Shown here: piece after piece, positions 7,998 to 17,600 of the stretch | Layout of the letters: every line of letters begins with the position of its first letter | Position numbering within the stretch: the stretch's first letter is position 1 | NCBI GenBank assembly: GCA_001281695.1 | Contig: LJIE01000001.1 | Coordinates: 3,929,521 to 3,993,520, forward strand | DNA from: a bacterium 336/3 | GTDB taxonomy: Bacteria; Bacteroidota; Bacteroidia; Cytophagales; Thermonemataceae | Direction of reading: 5' to 3' | DNA: 64,000 nucleotides | Notes under the pieces: model-generated | Told to the model about the DNA's origin: nothing | Database searches by the model: none | The model's input: the letters and a program-made list of their open reading frames with translations, nothing else | Made by a program: the position numbers and the translations under genes

Positions 7998-9826
7998 TTT
8001 TTGTCTTTTTTTAGTTTTTCCAACTCTTCTTCTAATTTCTGTATTCGTTCCTCATGGCTTTCTACTTTTTCGAGGCGTTTGGTGTTGAGTTGTTTTTGGA
8101 GCATATTTTTAATAATAGGCTCTCCTATCATAGAAATGTATTTTTGAGCTAAATCTTGCTGGTCTTTTTGTGTTCTCCCCTTAAAAAGTGAACCCTCTAA
8201 CTCTTCACTGTTTAAATAAGCAATTACTTCATCTATTCTTTTTTGGGCAAAAGTTCCCATCAGTCCGCCTTTCATAAAAAAGGAATCTGTGAACAATGTA
8301 TGAATATTAGCTCCAAAAGTCTCTTTACGGTCTTGAAGTTTAGAAACCATACACTCACCTTTTTCATTTTTGCTCAAGAATATGATATTTTCTTTGGGTA
8401 AATTGGATACCAAAAACGGCGAATGAGAAGTAATAATAATTTGGATTTTCTTATCTGGAAATATCTGAGGCAAAAAATCTATCAAAATCTTTAAATACTC
8501 TTTTTGCCATTGTGGGTTGAAACCTGTTTCCCCCTCGTCTACTAAAATTATTAATTCATTAGGCTTAAGCTCTTTTTTATCTTCAACAGCACTATAAAAT
8601 CTTGAATATAAGTTTAATAGAGCTTTTTCTCCTGAACTTAAACTACGCCAATCCATAATAAAGAAAAATGTTCCTTTTTTATTATTTCTGATTAATTGAT
8701 AGTTTTTTAAAATTTTCTTTACGTTCTGTCGATTTGAAATATCACCAATATCATATATAATAGAAAAACCTTGATGTTTTTTGGGCTGGATTTTACCACT
8801 TTTTTCATCATTCTCTAAAATATCTATTATTTCAAACATTGCATCTATTTCCTTATTTAAGGGGCTATTATCATAATTTAATTTATATTTTTTCAAGATT
8901 GCTTTTGTAACTTCTCCTAAATTTCCTTTGAGGATTTGTTCTTGGAATTCTTTTAATATCTGTATTAATGTCTCTTGCCAAAAACTGCCAGAATTTTCAA
9001 ATAAGTCTATAAAGATTATGAGCAAAGATTGACATAATCTATCTGTTAAGCTTTTAGAAATATAATTAGAAAGTATTGTGTGATAATTTTCTATAATATT
9101 TCCCTTATCAAGTGCCATTCTTACCTTTATAAATATTGGATTAAAATCAATTACTAACTCCTTAGGCAAACTAAATTTTATATTTATATTAGGGTTTTCT
9201 TCAATAAATAGAAGTTGTCTTAGAATATCCTGAGAACGTATGACTTCATTCTCTATCAAATAATTAGTAGAAATAGATACAATATGAGAACTAAGATAAG
9301 ACTCTCTTTTCCCATCATAAATATTAGAGTAAAATAAAACTGGTGGATTATAATCTTTTACCACTTTAGTTTTTGCAAAAGGAAGACTAAATCCTCCACC
9401 TTTAGTTTTATCATGAAAATACTTTTCAAATAAGGTTTCTTGTTTACTTATTAGTATTACACTTTCTAATAACTCTTCATAACCTTCTATTTTATATTTT
9501 TCATCTGTTTGATTACGTTTTGTAACACAAATTATTCCATCAGGTTTTCCGTCAAAAATAGAATTCACGAAAATATTTATTGTAAATTCTATCAACGTAC
9601 TCTTCCCCGTTCCATTTTCGCCGATAATGGCGGTAATATTGGTGATGTTTTCACCAAAAAAGTTTTCGATATGGTTGGGGTTGTTTTCGTGGTGGAGTTC
9701 GCCTCCTATTATTTTACCATCTTTATCTTTTTCAGGGATAAACTCAAAACGGTGTTTGGAGCTAAAATTAAAGCCTTGCTCTTTGATATTTTTGTATTCT
9801 TCTATCCAGATATAAAGCAATTCCAT
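7994..9826 (-). CDS. ptuA: AAA/ABC-type ATPase, PtuA-like sensor of a Septu-type anti-phage system
   Basis: The 610-residue protein has a SMC/OLD-like ATPase split over its ends: Walker A ENGTGKST (70-77), ABC signature LSSGE (396-400), Walker B with catalytic acid LIILVDEGE (about 425-432), and a switch histidine in TSHSPFL. The C-terminus (about 585-610) is a charged coiled coil. In Septu the ATPase holds and controls the HNH nuclease encoded next to it, and the 4-base overlap with that gene fits. It is the first gene of the pair and is preceded by a 357-base non-coding stretch and ssrA. It is longer than many PtuA proteins, mainly in the middle region. Confidence 0.8.
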   Translation of the reverse strand: MELLYIWIEEYKNIKEQGFNFSSKHRFEFIPEKDKDGKIIGGELHHENNPNHIENFFGENITNITAIIGENGTGKSTLIEFTINIFVNSIFDGKPDGIICVTKRNQTDEKYKIEGYEELLESVILISKQETLFEKYFHDKTKGGGFSLPFAKTKVVKDYNPPVLFYSNIYDGKRESYLSSHIVSISTNYLIENEVIRSQDILRQLLFIEENPNINIKFSLPKELVIDFNPIFIKVRMALDKGNIIENYHTILSNYISKSLTDRLCQSLLIIFIDLFENSGSFWQETLIQILKEFQEQILKGNLGEVTKAILKKYKLNYDNSPLNKEIDAMFEIIDILENDEKSGKIQPKKHQGFSIIYDIGDISNRQNVKKILKNYQLIRNNKKGTFFFIMDWRSLSSGEKALLNLYSRFYSAVEDKKELKPNELIILVDEGETGFNPQWQKEYLKILIDFLPQIFPDKKIQIIITSHSPFLVSNLPKENIIFLSKNEKGECMVSKLQDRKETFGANIHTLFTDSFFMKGGLMGTFAQKRIDEVIAYLNSEELEGSLFKGRTQKDQQDLAQKYISMIGEPIIKNMLQKQLNTKRLEKVESHEERIQKLEEELEKLKKDKK

Positions 9827-10183
9827 AGATTTTTTTTCTTGTTAATCTAAGCAATAAAAAACTTCCACGCATCAGGGAATCCCTGATTTTTAGGGAGTGT
9901 AAGAAAAAGTATAAGATTGTATTTTTTAAATCTTGAAGAGTAATCCTAAGGGCTTTTTATGTATTTTTAGGATTGCTAAAAAGGTGTAAGATTTTTATCT
10001 TTTTTTCACTTTTTTCTAAATCCGTAAGTGATTAGCTGGTAACTTTTTCTAAAATTTCCTTTTTACCAGTTTCAAAACTTTATAAAATTTAGGTGCAAAT
10101 AAAACTTATTTGGAAATGCATGAAACGGCTATTTTTAAATACTTGTTGGCAATTGTATTGCCTGAATTTAGGGGTTCATATCA
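9827..10183. other. Non-coding region between the Septu pair and ssrA, with two inverted repeats
   Basis: No gene is seen here. Two symmetrical elements stand out: a perfect ATCAGGGA/TCCCTGAT repeat with a 1-nt centre (9871-9887), about 45-60 bases before the ATPase start, and AATCCTAA/TTAGGATT (9942-9949 and 9967-9974). The first could be an operator for the Septu genes. The second could form a weak hairpin in a leader. No reverse transcriptase or retron-like RNA partner was found. Confidence 0.5.
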
Positions 10184-10219
10184 ATAAAAAAGCCCTTAAA
10201 TATAGTTTTAAGGGCTTTT
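10184..10219 (-). terminator. Rho-independent terminator of ssrA
   Basis: On the reverse strand AAAGCCCTTAAA and TTTAAGGGCTTTT pair in a long stem around a short loop and end in a T-run, immediately after the tmRNA 3' end. Confidence 0.85.
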
Positions 10220-10221
10220 AG

Positions 10222-10588
10222 TGGAGACGGAGAGATTCGAACTCTCGTCCAGAGAAGGTTTTCAAATGCCTTCTACACGCTTAGTTTTGTTCAATTGTCG
10301 GAAATAAAAAAGGTACAAAACAAACGACTCCTTATTTCTTAGTTGCTTGGGTTTCGCAAGTAATCCGCAACAAATCACTCACTAACTCTGTAAGTTTGAC
10401 ACCTCTATTACTTGCAGGACAGAGTAAAGTGCAAGTGAGATGCAATGCTGTTAACTAACTTAATTAAGCAGCAAGGGCGTAGTTAGACTCGCCTATTATG
10501 GTTTGGAAGGAATTTTGACGAGAATACTCCCATTTCTCGGCGTGCTTATACATTTAAAGAACTCAGCCTGTCAAGACCGGTCGTCCCC
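10222..10588 (-). ncRNA. ssrA: Transfer-messenger RNA (tmRNA)
   Basis: tmRNA rescues stalled ribosomes and adds a degradation tag. The 5' end GGGGACG pairs with CGTCTCC near the 3' end to form the 7-bp acceptor stem (one G-U pair), and GAGAG-TTCGAAT-CTCTC forms the T arm. The discriminator base is A and CCA is not encoded. The tag frame near 10460-10495 reads GGC GAG TCT AAC TAC GCC CTT GCT GCT then TAA, giving GESNYALAA, a Bacteroidota-like tag. The single-piece (not permuted) form is complete. A forward-strand open frame across this RNA is not a gene. Confidence 0.95.
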
Positions 10589-10639
10589 AAGTATAAAGTG
10601 TAAACTAAAGCTTTTCAAAAAAAGTTCAAAAAGGTGTAA

Positions 10640-11092
10640 TTATTTTTTAAAAAAAATATCTCCAAAGAAATTCACTCCAAAAGTCATTACCAAAGCCCAA
10701 AAAACAGCACTTACAAACATGGTCAGTAAAATTTTATTTCTCTTCACACCAAACGAAACAGCAATAATACATCCTACAATAGGGCTAAATAGTATAGGAG
10801 TAAGCAAAGCTATTCCCCAAATACTAAATTTTTGCCATATTTTTACAATCATGCGTTTTCTGGGCGTAAAAACTTTGATAGGTTTTCCTTTCTTTAAACG
10901 TCTATTTCGCAAATAGATAATAAGTTTTTGCCCCAAAACAGGTACGATAGTAGCTGTTGTCATCATGCCCGCTATGGTGCATATAATTATTTCAATGGGT
11001 GAAAGTTTTAAACCATAACCCATAGGAGGAGCGAGTGCAAATTTTACACTTGCCATCAAATAAACACTCAAATAACTGATTAGTTTTTGCAT
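10640..11092 (-). CDS. Small multi-spanning membrane protein
   Basis: This 150-residue protein has about four hydrophobic segments: roughly 1-18, 30-55 (with SPIEIIICTIAGMMTTATIVPV), 90-110, and 120-145. A basic loop (RNRRLKKGK, RKR) should face the cytoplasm. The pattern resembles small membrane proteins of the Sm_multidrug_ex type, but the match is from memory and weak. Transport activity is not shown. Its start is 3 bases after the stop of the TPR-PP2C gene, so they form an operon with the phosphatase gene first. Confidence 0.6.
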   Translation of the reverse strand: MQKLISYLSVYLMASVKFALAPPMGYGLKLSPIEIIICTIAGMMTTATIVPVLGQKLIIYLRNRRLKKGKPIKVFTPRKRMIVKIWQKFSIWGIALLTPILFSPIVGCIIAVSFGVKRNKILLTMFVSAVFWALVMTFGVNFFGDIFFKK

Positions 11093-11095
11093 AAT

Positions 11096-13315
11096 TTATA
11101 CTCTTACCCCCACTAAAATCATATCATCTGTTTGAGAAAGCTCTCCTTTCCAAATAGTAAGTGTTTTACCCAATTGTGTTTTTTGTTCAGCAAGTGGCAA
11201 ATGAATATTTTGTAAGAGTGTTTGTTCCAATCGATTTGTTTTAAACTTCTTGTTCGTTTCTTCTCCAAATTGGTCTATGATTCCATCAGAATGCATATAA
11301 CATAATATAGAATCTGTATATTCTAATGTTTCTTGTGTAAATTGTTTATTTTCAGAAACTAAACCACTGATAGCATATCTGTTGGCTTTGATTTGCTTCA
11401 TTACTCCATCTTGGTAATATAGTAATCCCATTTTTGCTCCAGCAAATACAATTTCTTTTTTATGTTTATTTACACACAATATAGCCAAATCCATTCCATC
11501 TGCACCATATCTATCTGATTTATAAAGCTTTATTTTTTCATCCATCATATTAAGCACTTTAGCAGGCTCATAGATTTGATGAGCTAATATAATTTCATTG
11601 AGTAAAGCTGTTGCCATCATAGTCATCATGGCTCCTGGTACACCATGCCCAGTACAGTCACCACATACAAGTATTCTATAATCTTGGGTTTGTGTTATCC
11701 AGTAAAAATCACCACTCAACATAGATTTAGGACGATAATAAAGCATCATGTCTTCAAAAACCAGATTGAGTTGCTCTTGTGTAGGCAAAATAGTTTGTTG
11801 AATACTCTTTGCATACACAATACTATCTTGGAGAGCTTGATTTTTTTCAGCTAACTTCCCAAAGTTCTCTTGTAAAGCTCTACTTTTTTCTTCTATTTCT
11901 TTGTTTTTGTCTTCAATAGCCTGTTTTTGCTGATTCAACTCTAAACTTTGTTTCTTGATTTCGGTGTTTTTATCCTGTAATTCATGGTTTACCTTTTCCA
12001 ATTTTTTATTATGATTTTCTTTCAATTGGTTTTGGCGATATAAAAATACTGCTACCAAGCCTATCATTACAAATAAAAAAGCTAAGAAACCCCATAAAAT
12101 TTGATCTTCTTGTCTTTTGATTTCAGCTTCGTATCGTAACTTATTATTCTCTTTTTGATATTTTTCTATCTCATATTTACTGGTCAAGCTTGTAATTGCA
12201 CGTAAATTTTCAACTTCATCCAATTGATTTTTAAGAGCATTGGAAGCTAATAAATCTGAATATGCTTCTGAGAACATATTTTTCTCTGCATAAACCAGAG
12301 AACGTTCTTTGAGTGTAATGTATAGTTCAAATTTAGATTCTGATTCATCCGCTGTTTCTAAGGCTTTTTCGTAAAATCTAAGAGCTTTGTCTAAATCATT
12401 TTGTTCTTTATAAACTTTAGCAATATTGTTATAAGTACTGGCAAGCCCTTGTTTGTCTTCAACACTCAAAGAAACTTCAACGGATTTTTCATAAAACATC
12501 AGAGCTTTTTCGTAGTTTTTTTGACTTTGGGCTAAAACACCGAGATTATTAAAGATTCTTGCTATTCCTGCCTTATCATTTATCTCTTCACTAATTTTTA
12601 GAGAGCGATTATAATAATCTACAATTTGAGAATAATCTATATTTCCTTCTTCTGAAGTTTCTATTTGTAATTTTAAAGAAGCAGCCAAATTATTTAAAAT
12701 ACCTGCAATTTCTCTTTTCTTTTTAAGTTTTTCATAAATATTAAGAGCTTTGGTATATTCAAGTGTTGCCTTCTTATAGTCGCCTAAAGCATCATAAATT
12801 ATACCACTTGTAGTATAGCATCTTGCCTTTCCAAATTCATCATTGTATTTCTCTCTAATTTTTAAAGAAGTAATATTTAGTGCTGTAGCTTCTTTATACT
12901 CACCCCATTGATAATATACATTGGCAAGTCCACTCATAGCTTTTGCTTTTTCAGTTTCTTCTTTTTCAGTTTTAGTACTTGTCAAAACATCTAAAGTTCT
13001 ACTGTATGCTTTATGAGCTTCTTTTATATCTCCTTCTTTAGCTCGTAACAAATAAGCATTACCCAAAGCATTGTATGCTCCTGCCTCTCCTGCTTTATAT
13101 TTGATAGTTTGAGCTTTTTGTAATGACATGTATGCATACTTAAACGCATTTTCTTGATTTTTAAATAGCCATTCTTGACTCAAGGCTAATAAGGTTTCAA
13201 TTTCTTTTTCTCTTGTATTATTTTGAAGAACCTTTTGTAAGCTATCTATTTTATCTTGAGCTGATATAGTAGAGGATAGAAATAAATAGAGGATAGAAAT
13301 AAAAATATACTTCAT
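11096..13315 (-). CDS. TPR-repeat, membrane-anchored SpoIIE/PP2C-type serine phosphatase
   Basis: The 739-residue protein has a signal peptide, about seven TPR units (residues 40-390, with repeated A..YNN.A...Y..A..FYEKAL patterns), a transmembrane helix near 415-432 (ILWGFLAFLFVMIGLVAVFLY), a coiled coil (about 435-505), and a C-terminal SpoIIE-like phosphatase domain with VCGDCTGHGVPGAMMT and a later DGMDLA. The architecture is common in Bacteroidota: the periplasmic repeats sense something and the cytoplasmic phosphatase dephosphorylates a partner, often an anti-sigma-type protein. No partner is encoded nearby. It is the first gene of a two-gene operon. Confidence 0.88.
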   Translation of the reverse strand: MKYIFISILYLFLSSTISAQDKIDSLQKVLQNNTREKEIETLLALSQEWLFKNQENAFKYAYMSLQKAQTIKYKAGEAGAYNALGNAYLLRAKEGDIKEAHKAYSRTLDVLTSTKTEKEETEKAKAMSGLANVYYQWGEYKEATALNITSLKIREKYNDEFGKARCYTTSGIIYDALGDYKKATLEYTKALNIYEKLKKKREIAGILNNLAASLKLQIETSEEGNIDYSQIVDYYNRSLKISEEINDKAGIARIFNNLGVLAQSQKNYEKALMFYEKSVEVSLSVEDKQGLASTYNNIAKVYKEQNDLDKALRFYEKALETADESESKFELYITLKERSLVYAEKNMFSEAYSDLLASNALKNQLDEVENLRAITSLTSKYEIEKYQKENNKLRYEAEIKRQEDQILWGFLAFLFVMIGLVAVFLYRQNQLKENHNKKLEKVNHELQDKNTEIKKQSLELNQQKQAIEDKNKEIEEKSRALQENFGKLAEKNQALQDSIVYAKSIQQTILPTQEQLNLVFEDMMLYYRPKSMLSGDFYWITQTQDYRILVCGDCTGHGVPGAMMTMMATALLNEIILAHQIYEPAKVLNMMDEKIKLYKSDRYGADGMDLAILCVNKHKKEIVFAGAKMGLLYYQDGVMKQIKANRYAISGLVSENKQFTQETLEYTDSILCYMHSDGIIDQFGEETNKKFKTNRLEQTLLQNIHLPLAEQKTQLGKTLTIWKGELSQTDDMILVGVRV

Positions 13316-13363
13316 AGATTTTAAGCTAAAAAGCCAAAAATAAAGAAAAATGCTTTAACAAAA

Positions 13364-13393
13364 AAGAAAAGTACCCAACTGGGTACTTTTCTT
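13364..13393 (-). terminator. Rho-independent terminator after the DUF4397 lipoprotein gene
   Basis: The arms AAGAAAAGTACCC and GGGTACTTTTCTT pair perfectly around AACT. On the reverse strand the stem runs into TTTTCTTTTTT. It ends the receptor/lipoprotein operon and lies before the PP2C operon. Confidence 0.85.
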
Positions 13394-13417
13394 ATCATAA
13401 TACTTTTAAATGAGCTA

Positions 13418-14626
13418 TTAGTTCATTCTGATAATATCACATTTGTAACCCTCTTGTGCAGAGCCATGCAATACAATAGTATATACACCACCTGCAACAA
13501 AGTTAAAACCAATATTTTTAGCTACAATGGCTGCTGTATGTCTTCTATTCAAATTATAAAAGTTAAATAAGAAAGTTCCAGCAGGGATATTTGTATAATT
13601 GCTAAATGTTAATGCTTGAGTATAACCTGGTATAGCTGTTCCATCAGATGTTCTTTCTACACTTATTTGTCTTGCAGAAGTAGCTGCTATAGTATTAGTC
13701 AAAACATTATATCTTCTACGAGAAGCCAAAGAATCTCTAGTTGCTCTTAAAGAATCTTGTTGAAGTGCTGTTTTTCCTTGGTCTAACGAATAACGAGTAT
13801 TTGTAGGAGCATTAGGGAAAACAATCATAGGTCTTCTACTGATATTAAATGGAGCAGGACTACTTGCATCTGCTGTAAGTAACTGTACTTCACCCAAATC
13901 TGAAGCTAAATTAAGAAAACGAATAGCAGCACCTGTAGGTGTTGGGATAGTTTCTGTAATTGTGGTTGAACCTTGTGCATCTGTACCAGATGTTGTTCCT
14001 AATTTACCTCTTAAAAATATGGTAGTTAAACTTCCTGCATTTAAGTTGGTATTTACTCTCAAAGCATTTAAAGAAACACCTTCAACATCTAAGAATGAAA
14101 TATCTCTTCTACCTGCTGAAATAAACATACCTCTTTCTGGTTGTGCAGGAGTAATCTCTATACTATTTAAAATAGAAGCAGGCACAGCAGCTGCAAAATT
14201 GGTAAATGCTGTATTAGCGGCTGTAAAACCAGGGTTTGCTGCTGCTGGTACATATTGACTTGATTGCTCTAAAGCACCTGCAAGACCGATGGGGGTTGTT
14301 ACAGCACTTGGATATTTTCTCATCAAAGGTACCACTGTGGCTCCATCCAAACGAAACTGATTACTAAATACAACGGCTGGTGTTCCATCAAAGTTTGTTA
14401 GTGGCGTACCATCTAAAGCTATTTGAAAACGAGATTGAGGATTGTTTTCATCTGGGCTCAAATCTACCAATGCATTGAATACCATGATTCTAGCATTATT
14501 GGCATTTGTTTTTGCTAAAGGAGCAACTAATGCTTTATTTACTTGAGGCTCAGGATAATCCGGGCTACAAGAAAATACTAAAGTTGCTAAAGCTCCAGCA
14601 GTAAATATATATTTTAAATTCTTCAT
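13418..14626 (-). CDS. DUF4397-containing lipoprotein
   Basis: The 402-residue protein has a lipoprotein signal peptide with cysteine at residue 20 (LVFSC), so it is anchored in an outer or inner membrane leaflet. The DUF4397-like pattern appears as ARIMVFNALVDLSP with IALDGTPLTNF, and again around AAIRFLNLASDLGEVQLL. These are immunoglobulin-like beta domains of unknown function. It is downstream of the Oar-like receptor gene, separated by 70 bases containing a stable hairpin, and is followed by a strong terminator. The pairing suggests a surface lipoprotein working with the receptor, which is inference. Confidence 0.78.
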   Translation of the reverse strand: MKNLKYIFTAGALATLVFSCSPDYPEPQVNKALVAPLAKTNANNARIMVFNALVDLSPDENNPQSRFQIALDGTPLTNFDGTPAVVFSNQFRLDGATVVPLMRKYPSAVTTPIGLAGALEQSSQYVPAAANPGFTAANTAFTNFAAAVPASILNSIEITPAQPERGMFISAGRRDISFLDVEGVSLNALRVNTNLNAGSLTTIFLRGKLGTTSGTDAQGSTTITETIPTPTGAAIRFLNLASDLGEVQLLTADASSPAPFNISRRPMIVFPNAPTNTRYSLDQGKTALQQDSLRATRDSLASRRRYNVLTNTIAATSARQISVERTSDGTAIPGYTQALTFSNYTNIPAGTFLFNFYNLNRRHTAAIVAKNIGFNFVAGGVYTIVLHGSAQEGYKCDIIRMN

Positions 14627-14655
14627 ATACTTGCTTTTTTTTGGTTGTAAAATTC

Positions 14656-14682
14656 GGGTATAGAAATTAGAATTCTATACCC
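14656..14682 (-). promoter_or_regulatory. Stable hairpin between receptor and lipoprotein genes
   Basis: GGGTATAGAA and TTCTATACCC form a perfect 10-bp stem around a 7-nt loop in the 70-base gap. The following reverse-strand bases (GAATTTTAC) are not a clean T-run, so it may be a leaky terminator or an mRNA-stabilising stem that sets different levels of the two products. Confidence 0.5.
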
Positions 14683-14696
14683 TTATTTTTGATAGA

Positions 14697-17600
14697 TTAT
14701 TCAAAAATATAACGAATACCAAACTGCATTTGCCATTGAGAAGCAAAATTATTGATATTGTTTTGGAATGTTACATTACTTCTACCTGTCAAGCCATCTA
14801 CTACAGGTGCAAAAGTATAAACTGGTCTTCCACTTGGCGATTCGTAACCAATAAAGTTAAGCAATTGGGTTCTGATAGGTGATTTAACAACACCCCAAGA
14901 AGAAGAAATAGCATTGGTAAAGTTGAATATATCAAACGTAAGTTGCAATGTATTTTTCTTGAATTTAAAATCTTGCGTGATACGCAAATCTGATTTGAAT
15001 ACCCAAGGAGAAGCTGCACCATTACGCTCTGCAAAATTACCTCTATTATTGTTCAAATACTTATCTTGATTGATATATGCATCTAATTCATTCCAGATTT
15101 GTTCAGGAGTTCTTGTATCTGAAGCATTGGTAGGAGCTAAAATAATTTCATCTCTACTTCTAGGAATGTAAATTAGTTCGTTAGCATTTACACCATCACC
15201 ATTCATATCTCCACCACTTACATAAGAGAATGTACCACCAGAACGAGCTTCTATGAAAACAGAGATACCAGTTGCAAAATATTTAGCATATTCTTTTTTC
15301 CAAGATGCACCACCCACAATTCTATGTAATTGTTGGTTAGAAGAGAACGAAAGTTCAGGTTTATTTGGGTTATTTACTATCTGGTTTCCTGTAAAGAAAC
15401 TAAATGCTGTACTAGCTTGAGCAGCATTAATATCCCAAGAAGGTCCATAGTTATAAGCCAATGATGTAAACCACCCACCATCAAATTGTTTTTGAATTTG
15501 AGCTGTTACTGCACCAGACCAACCTTGGCTATTATTATCCAAAACAAATGCATTTGTAATATTAGCATTGATACGATTTGCATTACCTGTATTACCCGCA
15601 TAACGAGGTCTTCCATCACCAGGAATGACACCAATAGGAGCTGCCAAGTTAGCATTTCTTACATAGATTGCATTGATATCTTTGGTAAAAGAAAGGTCTA
15701 AAGACGCTGTTAAACCTTCACCAAATGTAAAGTCTGTACCTAAATTAGACCTCCAAACCTGAGGGAAACGGAATTTATTAGTTGTTACGTTAATTTCGTA
15801 ACTTGCAGGAACTTGACCAATTGTATTGGCAGGTTTATAAGCAAAAGGACTTCCATCTGCAGGGAAAGGTCTATTTACACCTGTAGCACTTTGTTCATCT
15901 ATTGTTCCAAATAAAGCACCTGTATTACTTGCTTGATTACTCATCCAAACAAAAGGAACACGTCCTGTAAATACACCAGTACCACCACGTACTTGGAAAG
16001 TTCTATCACCTTTTACATCCCAGTTAAATCCAACTCTTGGTGACCATAATACCTGAGCATCAGGGAATTTACCAACATTAAATTGTTCTTGGTTTTCAAA
16101 GAATAAATCTTTTACGGCAGCATTGTCAATAGGATCTTTAGGGAAGAAAGGCATATCAGCTCTTACACCCAAAGTAACTTTAATTCTATCATTGGGTTTC
16201 CACTCATCTTGTACATATAAACCCACTTGAGCTGCCTCAAATCTTGCAAAAGGAACTTCCTCTTCTACTGCAGAATATCTATAACCAAACAAAGTAGGTC
16301 TGCCTGCACCTGTACTCAAACCTGTTTGGTTTACCATAGCAGTACCTGTAATATCAGCTCCCGTAGGAATAGCTGTGCCAGCAGGTAAACTGTTATAGAA
16401 CGACTCTAAATTAGCAAAACGGTAACGGCTGTAGAAATTAGGCATGAATCCGTTACGGAATTTGTAGTATTCATTAGCAGTACCAATTGTAAAAGTATGC
16501 TTTCCTTTATAGATATTAAAGTTATCAGACAATTGAAAAACATCTGAATCTAAAAGGTTATTAGCTGTAAATAATTCATAACCAAAAGAAGTTGCAGTTT
16601 GATTACTTCCATTTTCTATATCAACAAATGGGAAGATACCACCTTTAGAACCACGAAAATCTCTGAAGCCTGTCCAACCTATAATTAAATTATTTGAATA
16701 TTTATTACCAACTGTACTGTTTACTTCACCAACAATAGAGTTATAATTGTTATTGATATTATAATTACCATTTTGGAAAGGTAATGATAAAGCACTATTG
16801 TTTCTACCGCCTTGTGAGCCAGAACCACTCATGGGCACATCTCTATAAGATTTAAGATAAGTATAACGTAAACTTGCTCTTGTGCTTTTGGTTACGTTCC
16901 AATCCAAACGAGCTAAGATTTTTTGACTTTCTGTTTCTAAATCATACCCATCAATACCTCCTGTATTATATCCAAATTGATTTGCTAAGAACTGACTTAA
17001 TCCATCAGCAGCTTCACCACTAACATTAGATACATTAGAGCCTGTAGCTCCACGATTTGCTACAAACTGACCTACTGGGTCGTTACGTTTTTCTAATTCA
17101 GCATTTACGAAAAAGAATAATTTATTCTTAATGATAGGACCTCCTAAACGGAAACCAGCTTGATAATAATCGAAGTTAGCGATATTTAGTTTGTTATCGC
17201 CTACTTTATCAGCTACTAAATTGTTGTTGCGGAAGAAGTAATAAGCAGAACCTTTCACGTCATTTGTACCACTACGAGTTACAGCATTGATACCAGCACC
17301 TGTAAAACCACCTTGACGTACATCGTAAGGAGCAAGGTTTACTTGAATTTCGTCAAGAGCATCTAAACTGATAGGTTGTGAGTTTGTCTGACCACCAGGC
17401 AATGAAGCAAGTCCAAAAGAGTTATTGAAAATAGAACCATCAATAGATAAGTTATTGAATAGGTTATTTCTACCTCCAAAACTACTTCCTGAACTTTGAG
17501 GTACAAGACGAGTCATGTCTGTAAAACTACGTGAGATAGTAGGCATGCTCATTAGTTGAGTATTTGTGATGTTGGTTGCAGCACCTGTACGGTCTGCATT

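Noticed and set aside
9827-10183. Possible retron next to the Septu-type pair
   Set aside because: Retron-linked Septu systems carry a reverse transcriptase. None is encoded in this stretch or nearby.
10588-10622. Promoter-like TTTG, 20 nt, TATACTTG on the reverse strand before ssrA
   Set aside because: The -7 match overlaps the mature tmRNA 5' end (the first G of GGGGACG), so transcription could not start there and give the known RNA end unless it is processed from farther upstream.
10503-10916. Forward open frame across ssrA and the next gene
   Set aside because: It overlaps tmRNA on one end and is antisense to the membrane protein gene on the other. No family-like residues.
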